DNA of 64,000 nucleotides, from assembly GCA_017504965.1 (NCBI GenBank), contig JAFVQD010000011.1:62001-126000 (forward strand), in the 5' to 3' direction. A program made the position numbers and the translations under genes. The notes under the pieces are model-generated. The model had not been told where the DNA came from. It was given only the letters and a program-made list of their open reading frames with translations, and did not search any database. The number at the start of each line of letters is the position of its first letter. Within the stretch, counting starts at the first letter, position 1. The DNA is from Bacteroidales bacterium (GTDB lineage: Bacteria; Bacteroidota; Bacteroidia; Bacteroidales; UBA932). This document shows, piece after piece, positions 35,824 through 44,355 of the stretch.

Positions 35824-36297
35824 TTATATGGGGTAGATCTCTGCCCCTGTATAATCGAACAGGTGTTTGGGGGATATCCGGAATTGGAGCCCACGGACAC
35901 CTGCACTTATATAGATATGGTCGTAAAGGAGGGCAGATTCGTGTATGAAGGTGGGGTAGGGCTTCTTCATCCCTATGGGTGAGCACCCTCCACGGATGTA
36001 GCCGGTGAGGGGGAGGAGCTCTTTCATCGGGATGAGGTCGCAGTTTTTATTGCCCGATATCCTGGCTGCCACCTTCAGATCCACTTCGAAGTTGCCGGGG
36101 ATTACACATACGAAGAGGCCGTTCCTGTCCCCTCTCAGGACAAGTGTTTTGAATACCTGTTCGATATTCTCTCCCAGCTCTTCGGCTACGTGTTCTGCAG
36201 CGAGATTGGATTCGTCGACTGTGTAGGGGATGAGTTCATATGGTACCCCTGCTTTGTCGAGGAGTCTGGCGGCATTGGTCTTCTCTATTTTTCCCAT
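35824..36297 (-). CDS. ybaK: YbaK/EbsC-family aminoacyl-tRNA deacylase
   Basis: This 157-residue protein matches YbaK, which hydrolyses Cys-tRNA(Pro) and related mischarged tRNAs. Motifs include TNAARLLDKAGVPYELIPY, the VFKTLVLRGDRNGLFVCVIPGN block with the conserved Lys, and GYIRGGCSPIGMKKPYPTFIHESA. Length is normal. The start overlaps the upstream patatin gene by 13 bp; the stop is 4 bp from the convergent lipoprotein gene. Confidence 0.95.
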   Translation of the reverse strand: MGKIEKTNAARLLDKAGVPYELIPYTVDESNLAAEHVAEELGENIEQVFKTLVLRGDRNGLFVCVIPGNFEVDLKVAARISGNKNCDLIPMKELLPLTGYIRGGCSPIGMKKPYPTFIHESALLYDHIYISAGVRGLQFRISPKHLFDYTGAEIYPI

Positions 36298-37271
36298 TTG
36301 TCGAGTGCCTCCTTCATAAGTTCCCTTCCCACTTTGGCTATCTCTTTCGCTTTGGCATAGTCGGAGATCTCCCCATAGGCGTCAAAAGGCATCCTTACCA
36401 CTATGTCGGGCTGGTATTTGGATAGTGTGATTTCGCTTATGGTATGGTTCATCAGACTGAATGTCCGGTCGAGGAGTGAGTAGTAGTTGTCACCAACAGA
36501 GAAGTCTGTGGAGTCGTCTTTGGAGATGCTTTCTGAGATCACCTTTTTACCGTAGATCCCTGCAAGCTTTACCCTCTCTCCGAAGGTGAGGGTCTCGTTG
36601 TTCTTGATGGAGTCGAGGAGCTGTCTGTTTTCCAGTTTTCTCTCTTTCTCCTGACGGATCTTCTCCTGTTCGTCTCTATAACGCTGTACGATGGCTGCCT
36701 GCATCTGGGTGACATTCACGTCATTTACATCGAATGCCACCAGGATGTCTTTTCCGTTTCTCTCCACTCTGTTGATGGGGAGTGAGTTCACGATACCCCC
36801 GTCGATGAGGGTCCTGAGCCCCTGTTTGACAGGTCTGAATAGTGATGGTATCGAGATGGATGCACGGATAGCCTCAAATAAATTCCCTTCTGTATAGACA
36901 ATCTCTTCACCGGTGTACAGGTCTGTAGCGACCGCTTTGAATGGGATCTGAAGGTCACGTATGTCGACATCGGGGACGATCTCCTTGATCGCCTCTATGA
37001 TTTTGTCCCCTTTGACTATGTGATTTTTACTGAGGGAGATATCCATCAGACCGAACACTTTCCAGGCGTTCAAGTTGTAGAGCCACTCTTTAAGTTCATC
37101 GAGCTTGCCGGTGGCGTAGATACCACCTATGAGTGAGCCCATAGATGTCCCGGCTATAGATGTGATATTGTATCCTCTCCGTTCGAGTTCTTCTATGGCC
37201 CCTATATATGCAAAACCACGTGGGCCGCCACTTGACAGAACAAGTGCTACATCTTGTTTAATCGGTTTCAT
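36285..37271 (-). CDS. Patatin-like phospholipase family protein
   Basis: This 328-residue cytoplasmic protein has the Ser-Asp dyad architecture: glycine-rich oxyanion loop SGGPRGFAYIG, nucleophile elbow GTSMGSLIGG with the Ser near residue 44, and the DGGIVNSLP motif with the catalytic Asp near residue 170. No signal peptide is present. Members hydrolyse acyl esters of phospholipids. The C-terminal 100 residues are helical and charged. It is the first gene of a two-gene operon with ybaK. A TATATTTG box lies about 20 bp upstream, divergent from the IIC gene. Confidence 0.93.
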   Translation of the reverse strand: MKPIKQDVALVLSSGGPRGFAYIGAIEELERRGYNITSIAGTSMGSLIGGIYATGKLDELKEWLYNLNAWKVFGLMDISLSKNHIVKGDKIIEAIKEIVPDVDIRDLQIPFKAVATDLYTGEEIVYTEGNLFEAIRASISIPSLFRPVKQGLRTLIDGGIVNSLPINRVERNGKDILVAFDVNDVNVTQMQAAIVQRYRDEQEKIRQEKERKLENRQLLDSIKNNETLTFGERVKLAGIYGKKVISESISKDDSTDFSVGDNYYSLLDRTFSLMNHTISEITLSKYQPDIVVRMPFDAYGEISDYAKAKEIAKVGRELMKEALDKWEK

Positions 37272-37291
37272 GATCGTCAGAATTTGTTACA

Positions 37292-37299
37292 CAAATATA
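37292..37299 (-). promoter_or_regulatory. -7 promoter box of the patatin-ybaK operon
   Basis: TATATTTG on the minus strand, 20 bp before the ATG at 37271. It sits back to back with the IIC promoter (37309-37316). Confidence 0.6.
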
Positions 37300-37308
37300 G
37301 AAAATTTA

Positions 37309-37316
37309 TAACTTTG
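37309..37316 (+). promoter_or_regulatory. -7 promoter box of the IIC gene
   Basis: TAACTTTG, an exact TAnnTTTG match, with TTG at 37284-37286 and the ATG at 37336. Confidence 0.6.
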
Positions 37317-37335
37317 TTACATCAAATAGAGCAAT

Positions 37336-38346
37336 ATGGATGCCATTAAAAAGATTTTCAGAAAATATGTCGTAGATGCTTTGAGCTTTATGGCTCTGGG
37401 TCTGTTCTGTTCGCTGATTCTAGGCCTTATCGTGGGGCAGCTGGCGAAGATAGAGTGTCTGAGTTTTCTCGATTTTATAGCTCAGGCCTTGGCGGCAGAT
37501 TCTCCTCTGGTGGGAGCCTGTATAGGCTTTGCTATCGTCCTGGGTATGGGGTACGCCCCGCTCGTTACCATCTCATCAGCTATAGTGGGTGCGCTCGGCT
37601 ATAAGTATGGTGGCCCTGTAGGTGCCTATTTTGCAGTTATTGTCGCTTCCAAATTAGGATCTTTGGTCTCCAAGAGGACTCCGGTAGATATAATCCTTAC
37701 CCCACTTGTCACCATTGTGGCAGGAGGTCTTATAGCCAGATACTGCTGTTCTCCGATCAACGATTTTATGCTCTATCTCGGTGAACTGATCAATCGTGCC
37801 ACTGCACTCAGTCCATTTCTTATGGGTATCGTGGTCTCTGTCCTGGTGGGGTGTGCATTGACCCTCCCTATCAGCTCTGTGGCACTGTGTGTGATGCTGG
37901 GGATAGACGGTCTTGCGGCAGGTGCAGCTACAGTAGGATGCTGTGCCCAGATGGTGGGATTTGCAGTCATCAGCTATAAGGACAATGGAATAGGGGGGCT
38001 TCTTTCACAGGGCTTGGGTACATCAATGCTTCAGATCGGCAATATCGTCCGTAAACCCATAATATGGCTTGCCCCTACACTCACTGCAGCCATCCTCGGT
38101 CCCGTCTCTACCGTTTGGCTGGAGATGACCAACAATGCCCTCGGTGCAGGTATGGGTACCTCCGGTCTTGTAGGTCCTATAGCCACCTATGCAGATATGA
38201 CCGCAGCAGGGGCGGATCCTACCATTCTTGGTCTCAAAATTGTACTCCTCCACTTCGTGGCACCGGCAATTCTCTCATTGGCTCTCCATTATGGGATGGT
38301 AAAGCTAGGATGGGTGAAAAGTGGTGATATGAAAATTGGAAAATAG
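37336..38346 (+). CDS. PTS EIIC-like membrane protein (PTS_EIIC_2 type)
   Basis: The 336-residue protein has about ten hydrophobic segments and resembles the stand-alone PTS_EIIC_2 (PF13303) proteins. Visible blocks are GACIGFAIVLGMGYAPLVTISSAIVGALGYKYGG and LGAGMGTSGLVGPIATY. No EIIA or EIIB domain is fused or adjacent and there are no HPr or EI genes in the window, so a phosphotransferase role is not shown. A solute transporter without phosphorylation is as likely. It is a single-gene unit. Confidence 0.85.
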   Translation: MDAIKKIFRKYVVDALSFMALGLFCSLILGLIVGQLAKIECLSFLDFIAQALAADSPLVGACIGFAIVLGMGYAPLVTISSAIVGALGYKYGGPVGAYFAVIVASKLGSLVSKRTPVDIILTPLVTIVAGGLIARYCCSPINDFMLYLGELINRATALSPFLMGIVVSVLVGCALTLPISSVALCVMLGIDGLAAGAATVGCCAQMVGFAVISYKDNGIGGLLSQGLGTSMLQIGNIVRKPIIWLAPTLTAAILGPVSTVWLEMTNNALGAGMGTSGLVGPIATYADMTAAGADPTILGLKIVLLHFVAPAILSLALHYGMVKLGWVKSGDMKIGK

Positions 38347-38359
38347 AATTAATTTGAAC

Positions 38360-38367
38360 TATCTTTG
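38360..38367 (+). promoter_or_regulatory. -7 promoter box of the ferritin gene
   Basis: TATCTTTG with TTG at 38336-38338 (21 bp spacing). The ATG is at 38397. Confidence 0.65.
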
Positions 38368-38396
38368 TTATAGAAAACAACCAAAAAATAAATATT

Positions 38397-38915
38397 ATGA
38401 TCAGCGAAAAACTACACAAAGCAATTAACGACCAGATCAATGCAGAACTTTGGTCAGCATATCTGTACCTCTCTATGTCTATGGATGCAGAGGATAAAAA
38501 CTATAAAGGTGTGGCTAACTGGTTCCATATCCAGTTCCAGGAGGAGCAGGCTCACGCCCGTATCTTTATGAACTACCTTAACTCAGTAGAGGCTAAAGTA
38601 GAGCTAAAACCTATCGAAGGTGTCCAGACCACCTGGGATTCAGTTCTCGATATGTTCAAATCTACCCTTGAGCACGAGAAGAAAGTCTCTGCACTTATCC
38701 GTAACCTTATGTCCATCGCTAAAGAGGACAGAGATTATGCAGCAGAGAGCAAACTTAACTGGTTTATCGAGGAACAAGTGGAAGAGGAAGAGGCTGCAAG
38801 AGATATCATCTTCGCTGTAGAGTCGGTAGGCAACAGCAAGAATGATATGTACATTCTTGATAAGGAGTTGGCTGCGAGGGTATATACAGAACCAGCCCCT
38901 CTAGCTGGCAAATAG
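38397..38915 (+). CDS. ftnA: Non-haem ferritin
   Basis: This 172-residue four-helix protein stores iron as a 24-mer shell. Ferroxidase-centre residues are visible in NAELWSAYLYLSMSMDAE (first Glu), FQEEQAHARIFMNYL (ExxH-type, Glu and His) and FIEEQVEEEEAARDI. Length is that of bacterial FtnA. Strong codon regularity and a full promoter and terminator indicate a well-expressed single-gene unit. No Fur-type box was recognised. Confidence 0.97.
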   Translation: MISEKLHKAINDQINAELWSAYLYLSMSMDAEDKNYKGVANWFHIQFQEEQAHARIFMNYLNSVEAKVELKPIEGVQTTWDSVLDMFKSTLEHEKKVSALIRNLMSIAKEDRDYAAESKLNWFIEEQVEEEEAARDIIFAVESVGNSKNDMYILDKELAARVYTEPAPLAGK

Positions 38916-38934
38916 CCTTTCGAAGCTTTATATG

Positions 38935-38969
38935 ACGGACTGGAAAATGTTAATTTTCCGGTCCGTTTT
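38935..38969 (+). terminator. Rho-independent terminator of ftnA
   Basis: ACGGAC-T-GGAAAAT (38935-38948) pairs with ATTTTCC-G-GTCCGT (38953-38966), a 14-bp stem with one G-U pair and a 4-nt loop, followed by TTTT. Confidence 0.85.
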
Positions 38970-39090
38970 GTATTATAAAACCTCACTACATATCTATGAA
39001 AAGTGACTTTGAACAATAATTGCGACATTTTGGCTATACTTTTGGCTATATTTTGCCTAACTTGCGCAGTTTTTAGTAAAATGGTTTACA

Positions 39091-40581
39091 ATGGATAATT
39101 ATTTTTACTCGCTACTCCCTGAAGAGGAGATGTCACAGTTAAGTTATATCCCTACAGTTCCGGAGTTTCTCACCTGGATAGGTTCGAAGTGGGGAGATAA
39201 ACCGGCCATATCTGATACAAATGTTACATATTCATATTCTCAGATGTGTGAGCGCATTGCCTGCAGAAGGGCATTTCTGGCAGACCTTAATCTGAACAGG
39301 GGTGATAAGGTGGCCATATGGGAGAGAAGTTCTATAGATGCTGTGGAGATGTTCCTAGCAGTTCTTTCGAGTGGTCTGGTAGGTATTATGCTTCCAACGC
39401 AGTTGTCACCGCAAGTGGTAGCCGGGAGTTGCCTGAAATTTGATGTGAGTGCTCTGGCAGTAAGAGATGAGTTCAGATCTTCCGTAGAGGGAGTTTTGCC
39501 ACAAAATGTGAAAATTATCTCTTCCGCTGCTATGGCAGAGGAGGGTATTCCAGTAGCTGAGGTGGATAAGGATGACCCTGCAGCCATTTTCTTTACCGGA
39601 GGTACTACCGGAACACCTAAGGGTGTAGTATTGCCCCACAGGGCAATAATGAGAGGCGCTTTCAACGGCGTATTCGCCCCAGGACCTCAATTGGGTTTCC
39701 ACCGCCAGGTCGGTCTTCTCCCTTTGAGTCACGTTTTTGGTATGATCAAAGGTACCCTCAGTGCTTTGTACACAGGTTCGCTGTGGTTCTCTGCTGAAGA
39801 TATGAAAGGGACCATCACCAAACTTCCGATGATAAAACCGACAATGCTTGTTCTGGTTCCAGGACTCTGTGAGATTCTGATGGGACTTGCCAAAATGTAT
39901 GGCCCAGGATTTTTCGGTGGAGAGCTTAAAACCATCATCTCCGGTGCTGCAAATGTGCCACCACTTCTTATTAAAGAGTTTGAGAAACTGGGAATTTCTC
40001 TCCTTGCAGGATACGGTATGACAGAAGGGGCAAACCTTACCTCCGGAAATGCTGATGTAGTGGATAGACCGACCTCTGTGGGTAAGATCTATCCGGAACA
40101 GGAGGTGAAAATTGTAGATGGTGAGATCTGGTTCAGAGGTGATAATGTGTTCCTCGGGTATTATGGTGAGCCGGAGGAGACTGCCAAAGTGCTTACTGAA
40201 GATGGCTGGTTACGCACTGGTGACCTTGGCCGTTTCGATGAGGATGGTTACCTCTATATCACTGGCCGTATCAAAAATCTTATTATCCTTTCAAATGGCG
40301 AAAATGTCAGTCCTGAATCTATAGAGGAGCCATTTTACGCCTGTTATGAGATAAAGGATTGCCTCGTAAGAGAGGAGGAGGGTGTTATCGCCATTGAGAT
40401 TCTACCCCGAATGGAGATGTTTGATTCTCTCGAGTGGACAGAAATAGAGGCATTCTTCAAGAAAAAAGTACAGGAGATCAATGAGACACTTCCATCTACC
40501 CATAGAGTTTCCAAGGTGGTAGTGAGAAAGGAAGACTTCAAGCGTTCCGGAGCTATGAAAGTGTTGAGAAATCAAAAATAA
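39091..40581 (+). CDS. AMP-binding acyl-CoA/acyl-ACP ligase
   Basis: This 496-residue ANL-superfamily enzyme activates a carboxylate as an acyl-adenylate. Signatures are A3 FFTGGTTGTPKGVVLPHRA, A5 GYGMTEGAN, A7 WLRTGDLGRFDEDGYLYITGR, and A8-A10 KNLIILSNGENVSPESIE with the C-terminal Lys (SGAMKVLR). The substrate is likely a fatty acid, given that an acyl carrier protein follows after 25 bp. With the ACP and the GNAT-like gene downstream it forms a cassette comparable to the acyl-ligase, ACP and acyltransferase set used in Caulobacter ceramide synthesis. That parallel is inference. Confidence 0.93.
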   Translation: MDNYFYSLLPEEEMSQLSYIPTVPEFLTWIGSKWGDKPAISDTNVTYSYSQMCERIACRRAFLADLNLNRGDKVAIWERSSIDAVEMFLAVLSSGLVGIMLPTQLSPQVVAGSCLKFDVSALAVRDEFRSSVEGVLPQNVKIISSAAMAEEGIPVAEVDKDDPAAIFFTGGTTGTPKGVVLPHRAIMRGAFNGVFAPGPQLGFHRQVGLLPLSHVFGMIKGTLSALYTGSLWFSAEDMKGTITKLPMIKPTMLVLVPGLCEILMGLAKMYGPGFFGGELKTIISGAANVPPLLIKEFEKLGISLLAGYGMTEGANLTSGNADVVDRPTSVGKIYPEQEVKIVDGEIWFRGDNVFLGYYGEPEETAKVLTEDGWLRTGDLGRFDEDGYLYITGRIKNLIILSNGENVSPESIEEPFYACYEIKDCLVREEEGVIAIEILPRMEMFDSLEWTEIEAFFKKKVQEINETLPSTHRVSKVVVRKEDFKRSGAMKVLRNQK

Positions 40582-40606
40582 ATTCTATATACTAAAATTT
40601 AAACCT

Positions 40607-40843
40607 ATGACTGAAATTCAGATTTTTGAAAAATTGAAGGAGATATTGTCAAATATCAAACCTAAGCTTGACCTATCGAAAGTGGGGATGGATGATACTT
40701 TGGTAAACGATCTGAGGATAGATTCGCTGACTATGCTTATGCTCAGTCTGGCTGTGGAGAAGGAGTTCGGTGTCAATGTAGGAGCCGAAGAGAGATTTGT
40801 TACAGTTAGAGATGTAGTGGAATATGTCGGTAGAAATCGTTAA
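40607..40843 (+). CDS. Acyl carrier protein
   Basis: This 78-residue protein has the carrier fold with the phosphopantetheine site in LRIDSLTMLMLSLAVEKEFGV (Ser in D-S-L). Charged helix II is intact. It is unlikely to be the housekeeping fatty-acid ACP because it sits between an acyl ligase and a GNAT-like acyltransferase. Its 3' end overlaps the next gene by 20 bp, so translational coupling is probable. Confidence 0.93.
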   Translation: MTEIQIFEKLKEILSNIKPKLDLSKVGMDDTLVNDLRIDSLTMLMLSLAVEKEFGVNVGAEERFVTVRDVVEYVGRNR

Positions 40844-41963
40844 AGTCTGTAATAAAAAGGGGATGAAACTCTTCGTGGAGTTCCCTTTCAAGCTCTATAA
40901 GGAGCATCCTAACTGGGTCCCACCTTTGATGGGTGATGAGTATGATACCTTCAATCCTAAGAAAAATGGTGCATATCTTCACTCTTCTTCAGAGTGTTAT
41001 CTGGCGTATAAGGATGGTGAACTCGTAGGGAGGGTGGCAGCAATTGTGAATAGAAAGGCAAATGAGCTATGGAATGACAGAAATGTCCGTTTCGGATGGT
41101 TTGACTTTGTAGAGGATCCCGATGTGGTAAAAGCTCTTCTGGGAGCCGTGGCCCGTTATGGTAAAGAGCATCAGTGTGATACTATGATCGGCCCGTGGGG
41201 TTTCTCTGATATGGATAAGGAGGGGCTACTTGTAGAGGGATATGAAAATCTCAGCCCATTTACTTGTCTTTATAACTTCCCATATTATGATACACTGCTT
41301 CAAGAGGCAGGCCTGGAGAAGGATGTCGACTGGGTACAGAGGAAGATAGACCTCTCTTCCAAGGAGTTGCCGGCCATATACCAGTATACCGATGTCCTGG
41401 CCCAGAAATTTGGCATCAGAATGGTCAAAGGGAAGAATATGAAGGAGATAGGGGCAAGATATGGTAAGAAGCTATTCAAGATATATAACGACATCTTCGC
41501 ACCGTTGTTCCAGTTCACACCTCTTAACGATACACAGATCGACCAGTATCTGAAGACCTATATCCCTATTATGGATCCCAAATATGTAGGTATCTGTGTA
41601 AACAGCGAGGATAATCCCATAGGTTTTGCATTCTGTGTCCCTATGCTCTCAAAGGCGATCAAAAAGTGTGGAGGCAAACTTTTCCCATTTGGATTTGTAC
41701 GTGTCCTGAAAGCTTTGAAAAAGAACGATACACTTGAGGCCCTTATGATAGGGGTCCTCCCTGAATATCAGGGAACAGGGGCGATAATGATGATTCTGAA
41801 ATATATCCACGAGAACTGCATCGCCAATGGTATCACATCTTTGATATTGAACCCTCAGCTGGAGGAGAACTTTAAGGCAGTGTCGCTCTTTGACCATTAT
41901 GACCTCGAGTTCTATATGAGAAGGAGAGGTTACAAGGGGACTTTATCCCAGTTTTTAGGATAA
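40824..41963 (+). CDS. GNAT-superfamily acyltransferase (candidate bacterial ceramide/sulfonolipid N-acyltransferase)
   Basis: The 379-residue protein begins VEIVKVCNKKGMKLFVEFPFKLYKEHPNWVPPL, typical of the YghO-like GNAT family, and has an acyl-CoA binding type end (GVLPEYQGTGAIMMILKYI, then NPQLEENFKAVSLFDHYDLE). Length and motifs agree with the family that includes the Caulobacter ceramide synthase, which N-acylates a sphingoid base. Bacteroidales make sphingolipids and some make sulfonolipids, so a long-chain base is a sensible substrate, but it is not proven here. The gene overlaps the ACP gene by 20 bp. Confidence 0.8.
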   Translation: MSVEIVKVCNKKGMKLFVEFPFKLYKEHPNWVPPLMGDEYDTFNPKKNGAYLHSSSECYLAYKDGELVGRVAAIVNRKANELWNDRNVRFGWFDFVEDPDVVKALLGAVARYGKEHQCDTMIGPWGFSDMDKEGLLVEGYENLSPFTCLYNFPYYDTLLQEAGLEKDVDWVQRKIDLSSKELPAIYQYTDVLAQKFGIRMVKGKNMKEIGARYGKKLFKIYNDIFAPLFQFTPLNDTQIDQYLKTYIPIMDPKYVGICVNSEDNPIGFAFCVPMLSKAIKKCGGKLFPFGFVRVLKALKKNDTLEALMIGVLPEYQGTGAIMMILKYIHENCIANGITSLILNPQLEENFKAVSLFDHYDLEFYMRRRGYKGTLSQFLG

Positions 41964-42002
41964 ACCGGTAATAATTGCTATATTGTGGAAAATTTCTCCG
42001 AT

Positions 42003-42695
42003 ATGGCAATATTCAGTATAAAAGAATCAAAAGTAAAGCCTGTGGTGTTTGTCACCACCGGGCTTTTCTTGTGTTTGGCAGCAGTATATTTTCTCCCTGT
42101 GCCGATTCCAGGGAAGTTGGCATTTCCTGTAGGTCTCCTCTTTTTGGCATCGCTGTGGCTTACGCGGTGGGAGGTCTCATTGGCACTTCTTTTCTCTGCA
42201 TTGGGGGATATAGCAGGTGGATGCGGTGAGATATTCTGGCAGATGGGGGCATTTGCTGTAGGGCATATTTTCTATATCCTCTTTTTTGTGAAGAGGTATT
42301 TTGCGAAGGTGGACAGGAGAGATGGGAAGGTGAGTCGGAGGGCAGTGGCCCATATAAGTGTATTCACCCTCTGTGTGGCGGCAGTATTGGCAGTGGCTTT
42401 TGCCCTTGTGGTTCCATCTATGCCTGAGGGTGCTATGAGAGTTGCCGGAGGTACTTATGCAGTTATTATCTGTGGGATGTTCCTTATGGCATTGCTCCAG
42501 AGGAGCTCCCTCTATGCTTTGGGTGCGGCGATGTTTGTCATCTCGGATCTGGTGCTGTCGTGGAATCTTTTTGTCGAGCCGGTCGATGGTGCCGGAGTGA
42601 CTATAATGGTTACCTATTATCTCGCGCAGTGGCTCATCTTCGTTCGTGCCACACCATACGAAGTGGCACATCCGGTGAGGCTACTGAGGTTTTAG
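42003..42695 (+). CDS. YhhN/TMEM86-family lysoplasmalogenase-like membrane protein
   Basis: The 230-residue protein has about eight hydrophobic segments and the YhhN signatures FSALGDIAGG near the first third and GAAMFVISDLVLSWN toward the end, with conserved Asp residues in LGD and SD. Homologues cleave the vinyl-ether bond of lysoplasmalogens. I prefer ATG 42003; a GTG at 41985 is possible. It follows the GNAT gene by 39 bp and may be in the same lipid operon. The last 228 bp are duplicated at 51654-51882, on the far side of the defence island. Confidence 0.88.
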   Translation: MAIFSIKESKVKPVVFVTTGLFLCLAAVYFLPVPIPGKLAFPVGLLFLASLWLTRWEVSLALLFSALGDIAGGCGEIFWQMGAFAVGHIFYILFFVKRYFAKVDRRDGKVSRRAVAHISVFTLCVAAVLAVAFALVVPSMPEGAMRVAGGTYAVIICGMFLMALLQRSSLYALGAAMFVISDLVLSWNLFVEPVDGAGVTIMVTYYLAQWLIFVRATPYEVAHPVRLLRF

Positions 42696-42696
42696 C
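42468..42696 (+). repeat. Left copy of the 229-bp direct repeat (3' end of the YhhN-family gene)
   Basis: The segment from ATCTGTGGGATG through the stop codon plus one base recurs at 51654-51882 with two mismatches in 229 bp. This left copy belongs to the intact gene. The repeats bracket the island. Confidence 0.92.
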
Positions 42697-42816
42697 AATA
42701 CCCGTTATTTGCTTGAAAAACAATACTGAGGCCTTTTTGACAAACGAGCATACAGATATGATTATAGACGAGAAATCTTGTGAAGATTCTCGATATGATG
42801 AGGTAAGATAATGCTG

Positions 42817-42864
42817 TATAATTTGCCATAAGTTGTAAATTTTATATATTTGTGGCAAATTATA
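42817..42864 (+). promoter_or_regulatory. Promoter of the DUF234 ATPase gene, flanked by a 12-bp inverted repeat
   Basis: TATAATTTGCCA (42817-42828) and TGGCAAATTATA (42853-42864) are perfect inverted repeats. TTG (42823-42825) inside the first arm and TATATTTG (42845-42852) before the second are 19 bp apart, a complete -33/-7 promoter. The ATG follows at 42871. The arms cover -33 and the start region, as an operator would. Confidence 0.7.
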
Positions 42865-42870
42865 GAGACT

Positions 42871-44298
42871 ATGAAGCAGCGTATTGTCGGAAGAAAAGAT
42901 GAAATAGCAATACTTGATAAGGTTACCGAATCTTCAAGATCAGAGTTTGTTGCAATTTACGGAAGAAGACGTGTCGGAAAGACATATCTGGTTCGTGAAT
43001 ATTATGATAATAAGTTTGCGTTCCATTGTTCAGGTCTGTCGAAGTCTAATACTAAGGCTCAGTTGCAGAACTTCAATGCAACATTACAACGATATTCTTT
43101 AAAGCCTGTCAAGAAGTCGCGAAATTGGCTGGAGGCATTTGATAGGTTAATAGATATCCTTGAGGTGTCATCAGATAAGCGTAAGATTGTATTCTTGGAT
43201 GAACTGCCATGGATGGACACTCCTCGCTCAAACTTTATCCCAGCTCTTGAACATTTTTGGAACGACTGGGCAAGCGGAAGAAGGGATGTCGTGTTGGTCG
43301 TATGTGGCTCCGCTACATCATGGATGATGGATAAGCTCATTAATAATAAGGGTGGACTCCATAATAGATTAACCAATAGGATTTTGGTTCAGCCTTTTAC
43401 TCTGCTGGAATGTGAGGCATATTTTGCTTCAAGAAAAATAAAACTCAGTAGGTATCAAATCGCTGAGTGTTATATGATAATGGGTGGAATACCTTATTAT
43501 CTTGATTACATCGACAAGGCTTATTCTCTAAATGAAAATATCGACCGCCTGTTTTTTAGGCCACAAGGACAGATGAGGACTGAATTTGAGAATCTGTATT
43601 CTGCTTTATTCAAGAATTCGGACAAATATATGAAGGTCGTTGAACTCTTGAGTAAAAAGGCCAAAGGTTTATCTCGTGAAGAACTGGCTTCAGTTAAGAA
43701 AGGCAAGTCAGGAGCAGATTTGACGAAAATCCTTTCTAACTTGGAGAAATGTGGCTTTATCCGTTCGTATAGGGCATTTGGACAAAAGACGAGGAATAAA
43801 TTATATCAGTTGATAGACCCATATACGCTATTCTATTTTCAGTTTATTCATTCAGAGGAATATGATGATCAAAACTATTGGACACATTCAATGTTGTCTG
43901 CAGAGAGAAATGCATGGGCTGGTTATTCTTTTGAGATGCTTTGTCTGAATCATCAGGAGCAAATAAAGAAAGCTCTTGGTGTGTCGGGAATTATGACCAA
44001 GGTGTCCTCTTGGAGGGCGAAAACATCAGATAAGAATAAAAAGGGAACACAGATAGATTTGGTCATTGATAGAAAAGATGGGTATATCAATATTTGCGAA
44101 ATGAAATTCTATAAAAAGGAATTTACCATTACGCGAGAATATTATTCTAAGTTGGAAAATCGTTTGGATACATTCATAGAGGAAACAAAAACGCGTAAGG
44201 CTATATTGCTGACTTTTATAACCTCCTATGGATTAACCACAAATGAGTATTCTGATATCGTTCAGAAATCATTGACCCTAGAAGATTTATTCGTATAA
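42871..44298 (+). CDS. AAA-type ATPase with DUF234 (ATPase_2 family)
   Basis: This 475-residue protein starts at ATG 42871 (MKQRIVGRKDEIAIL), the standard family start. The N-terminal P-loop domain has Walker A YGRRRVGKTYL near residue 31, KIVFLDELPWM as Walker B, VVCGSATSWM as sensor, and a winged-helix region. The C-terminal DUF234 region has a PD-(D/E)XK-like core (GTQIDLVIDRKDGYINICEMKFYKKEF: D, E-x-K). The family is abundant and mobile in archaea and Bacteroidetes; a role in defence or conflict is suspected but unproven. It is the first gene of the island and more AT-rich than the flanking core genes. Confidence 0.88.
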   Translation: MKQRIVGRKDEIAILDKVTESSRSEFVAIYGRRRVGKTYLVREYYDNKFAFHCSGLSKSNTKAQLQNFNATLQRYSLKPVKKSRNWLEAFDRLIDILEVSSDKRKIVFLDELPWMDTPRSNFIPALEHFWNDWASGRRDVVLVVCGSATSWMMDKLINNKGGLHNRLTNRILVQPFTLLECEAYFASRKIKLSRYQIAECYMIMGGIPYYLDYIDKAYSLNENIDRLFFRPQGQMRTEFENLYSALFKNSDKYMKVVELLSKKAKGLSREELASVKKGKSGADLTKILSNLEKCGFIRSYRAFGQKTRNKLYQLIDPYTLFYFQFIHSEEYDDQNYWTHSMLSAERNAWAGYSFEMLCLNHQEQIKKALGVSGIMTKVSSWRAKTSDKNKKGTQIDLVIDRKDGYINICEMKFYKKEFTITREYYSKLENRLDTFIEETKTRKAILLTFITSYGLTTNEYSDIVQKSLTLEDLFV

Positions 44299-44307
44299 GA
44301 ACATTGC

Positions 44308-44355
44308 TATAATTTGCCATAAGTTGGTATTTGGCTATGTTTGTGGCAAATTATA
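44308..44355 (+). promoter_or_regulatory. Second copy of the inverted-repeat promoter
   Basis: The same TATAATTTGCCA (44308-44319) and TGGCAAATTATA (44344-44355) arms enclose TTG (44314-44316) and TATGTTTG (44336-44343), again 19 bp apart. The region between the arms differs in sequence from the first copy while keeping the spacing. Confidence 0.65.

Noticed and set aside
37336-38346. Complete sugar phosphotransferase system
   Set aside because: Only a IIC-like protein is present; no EIIA, EIIB, HPr or EI is in the window, so sugar phosphorylation is not supported.
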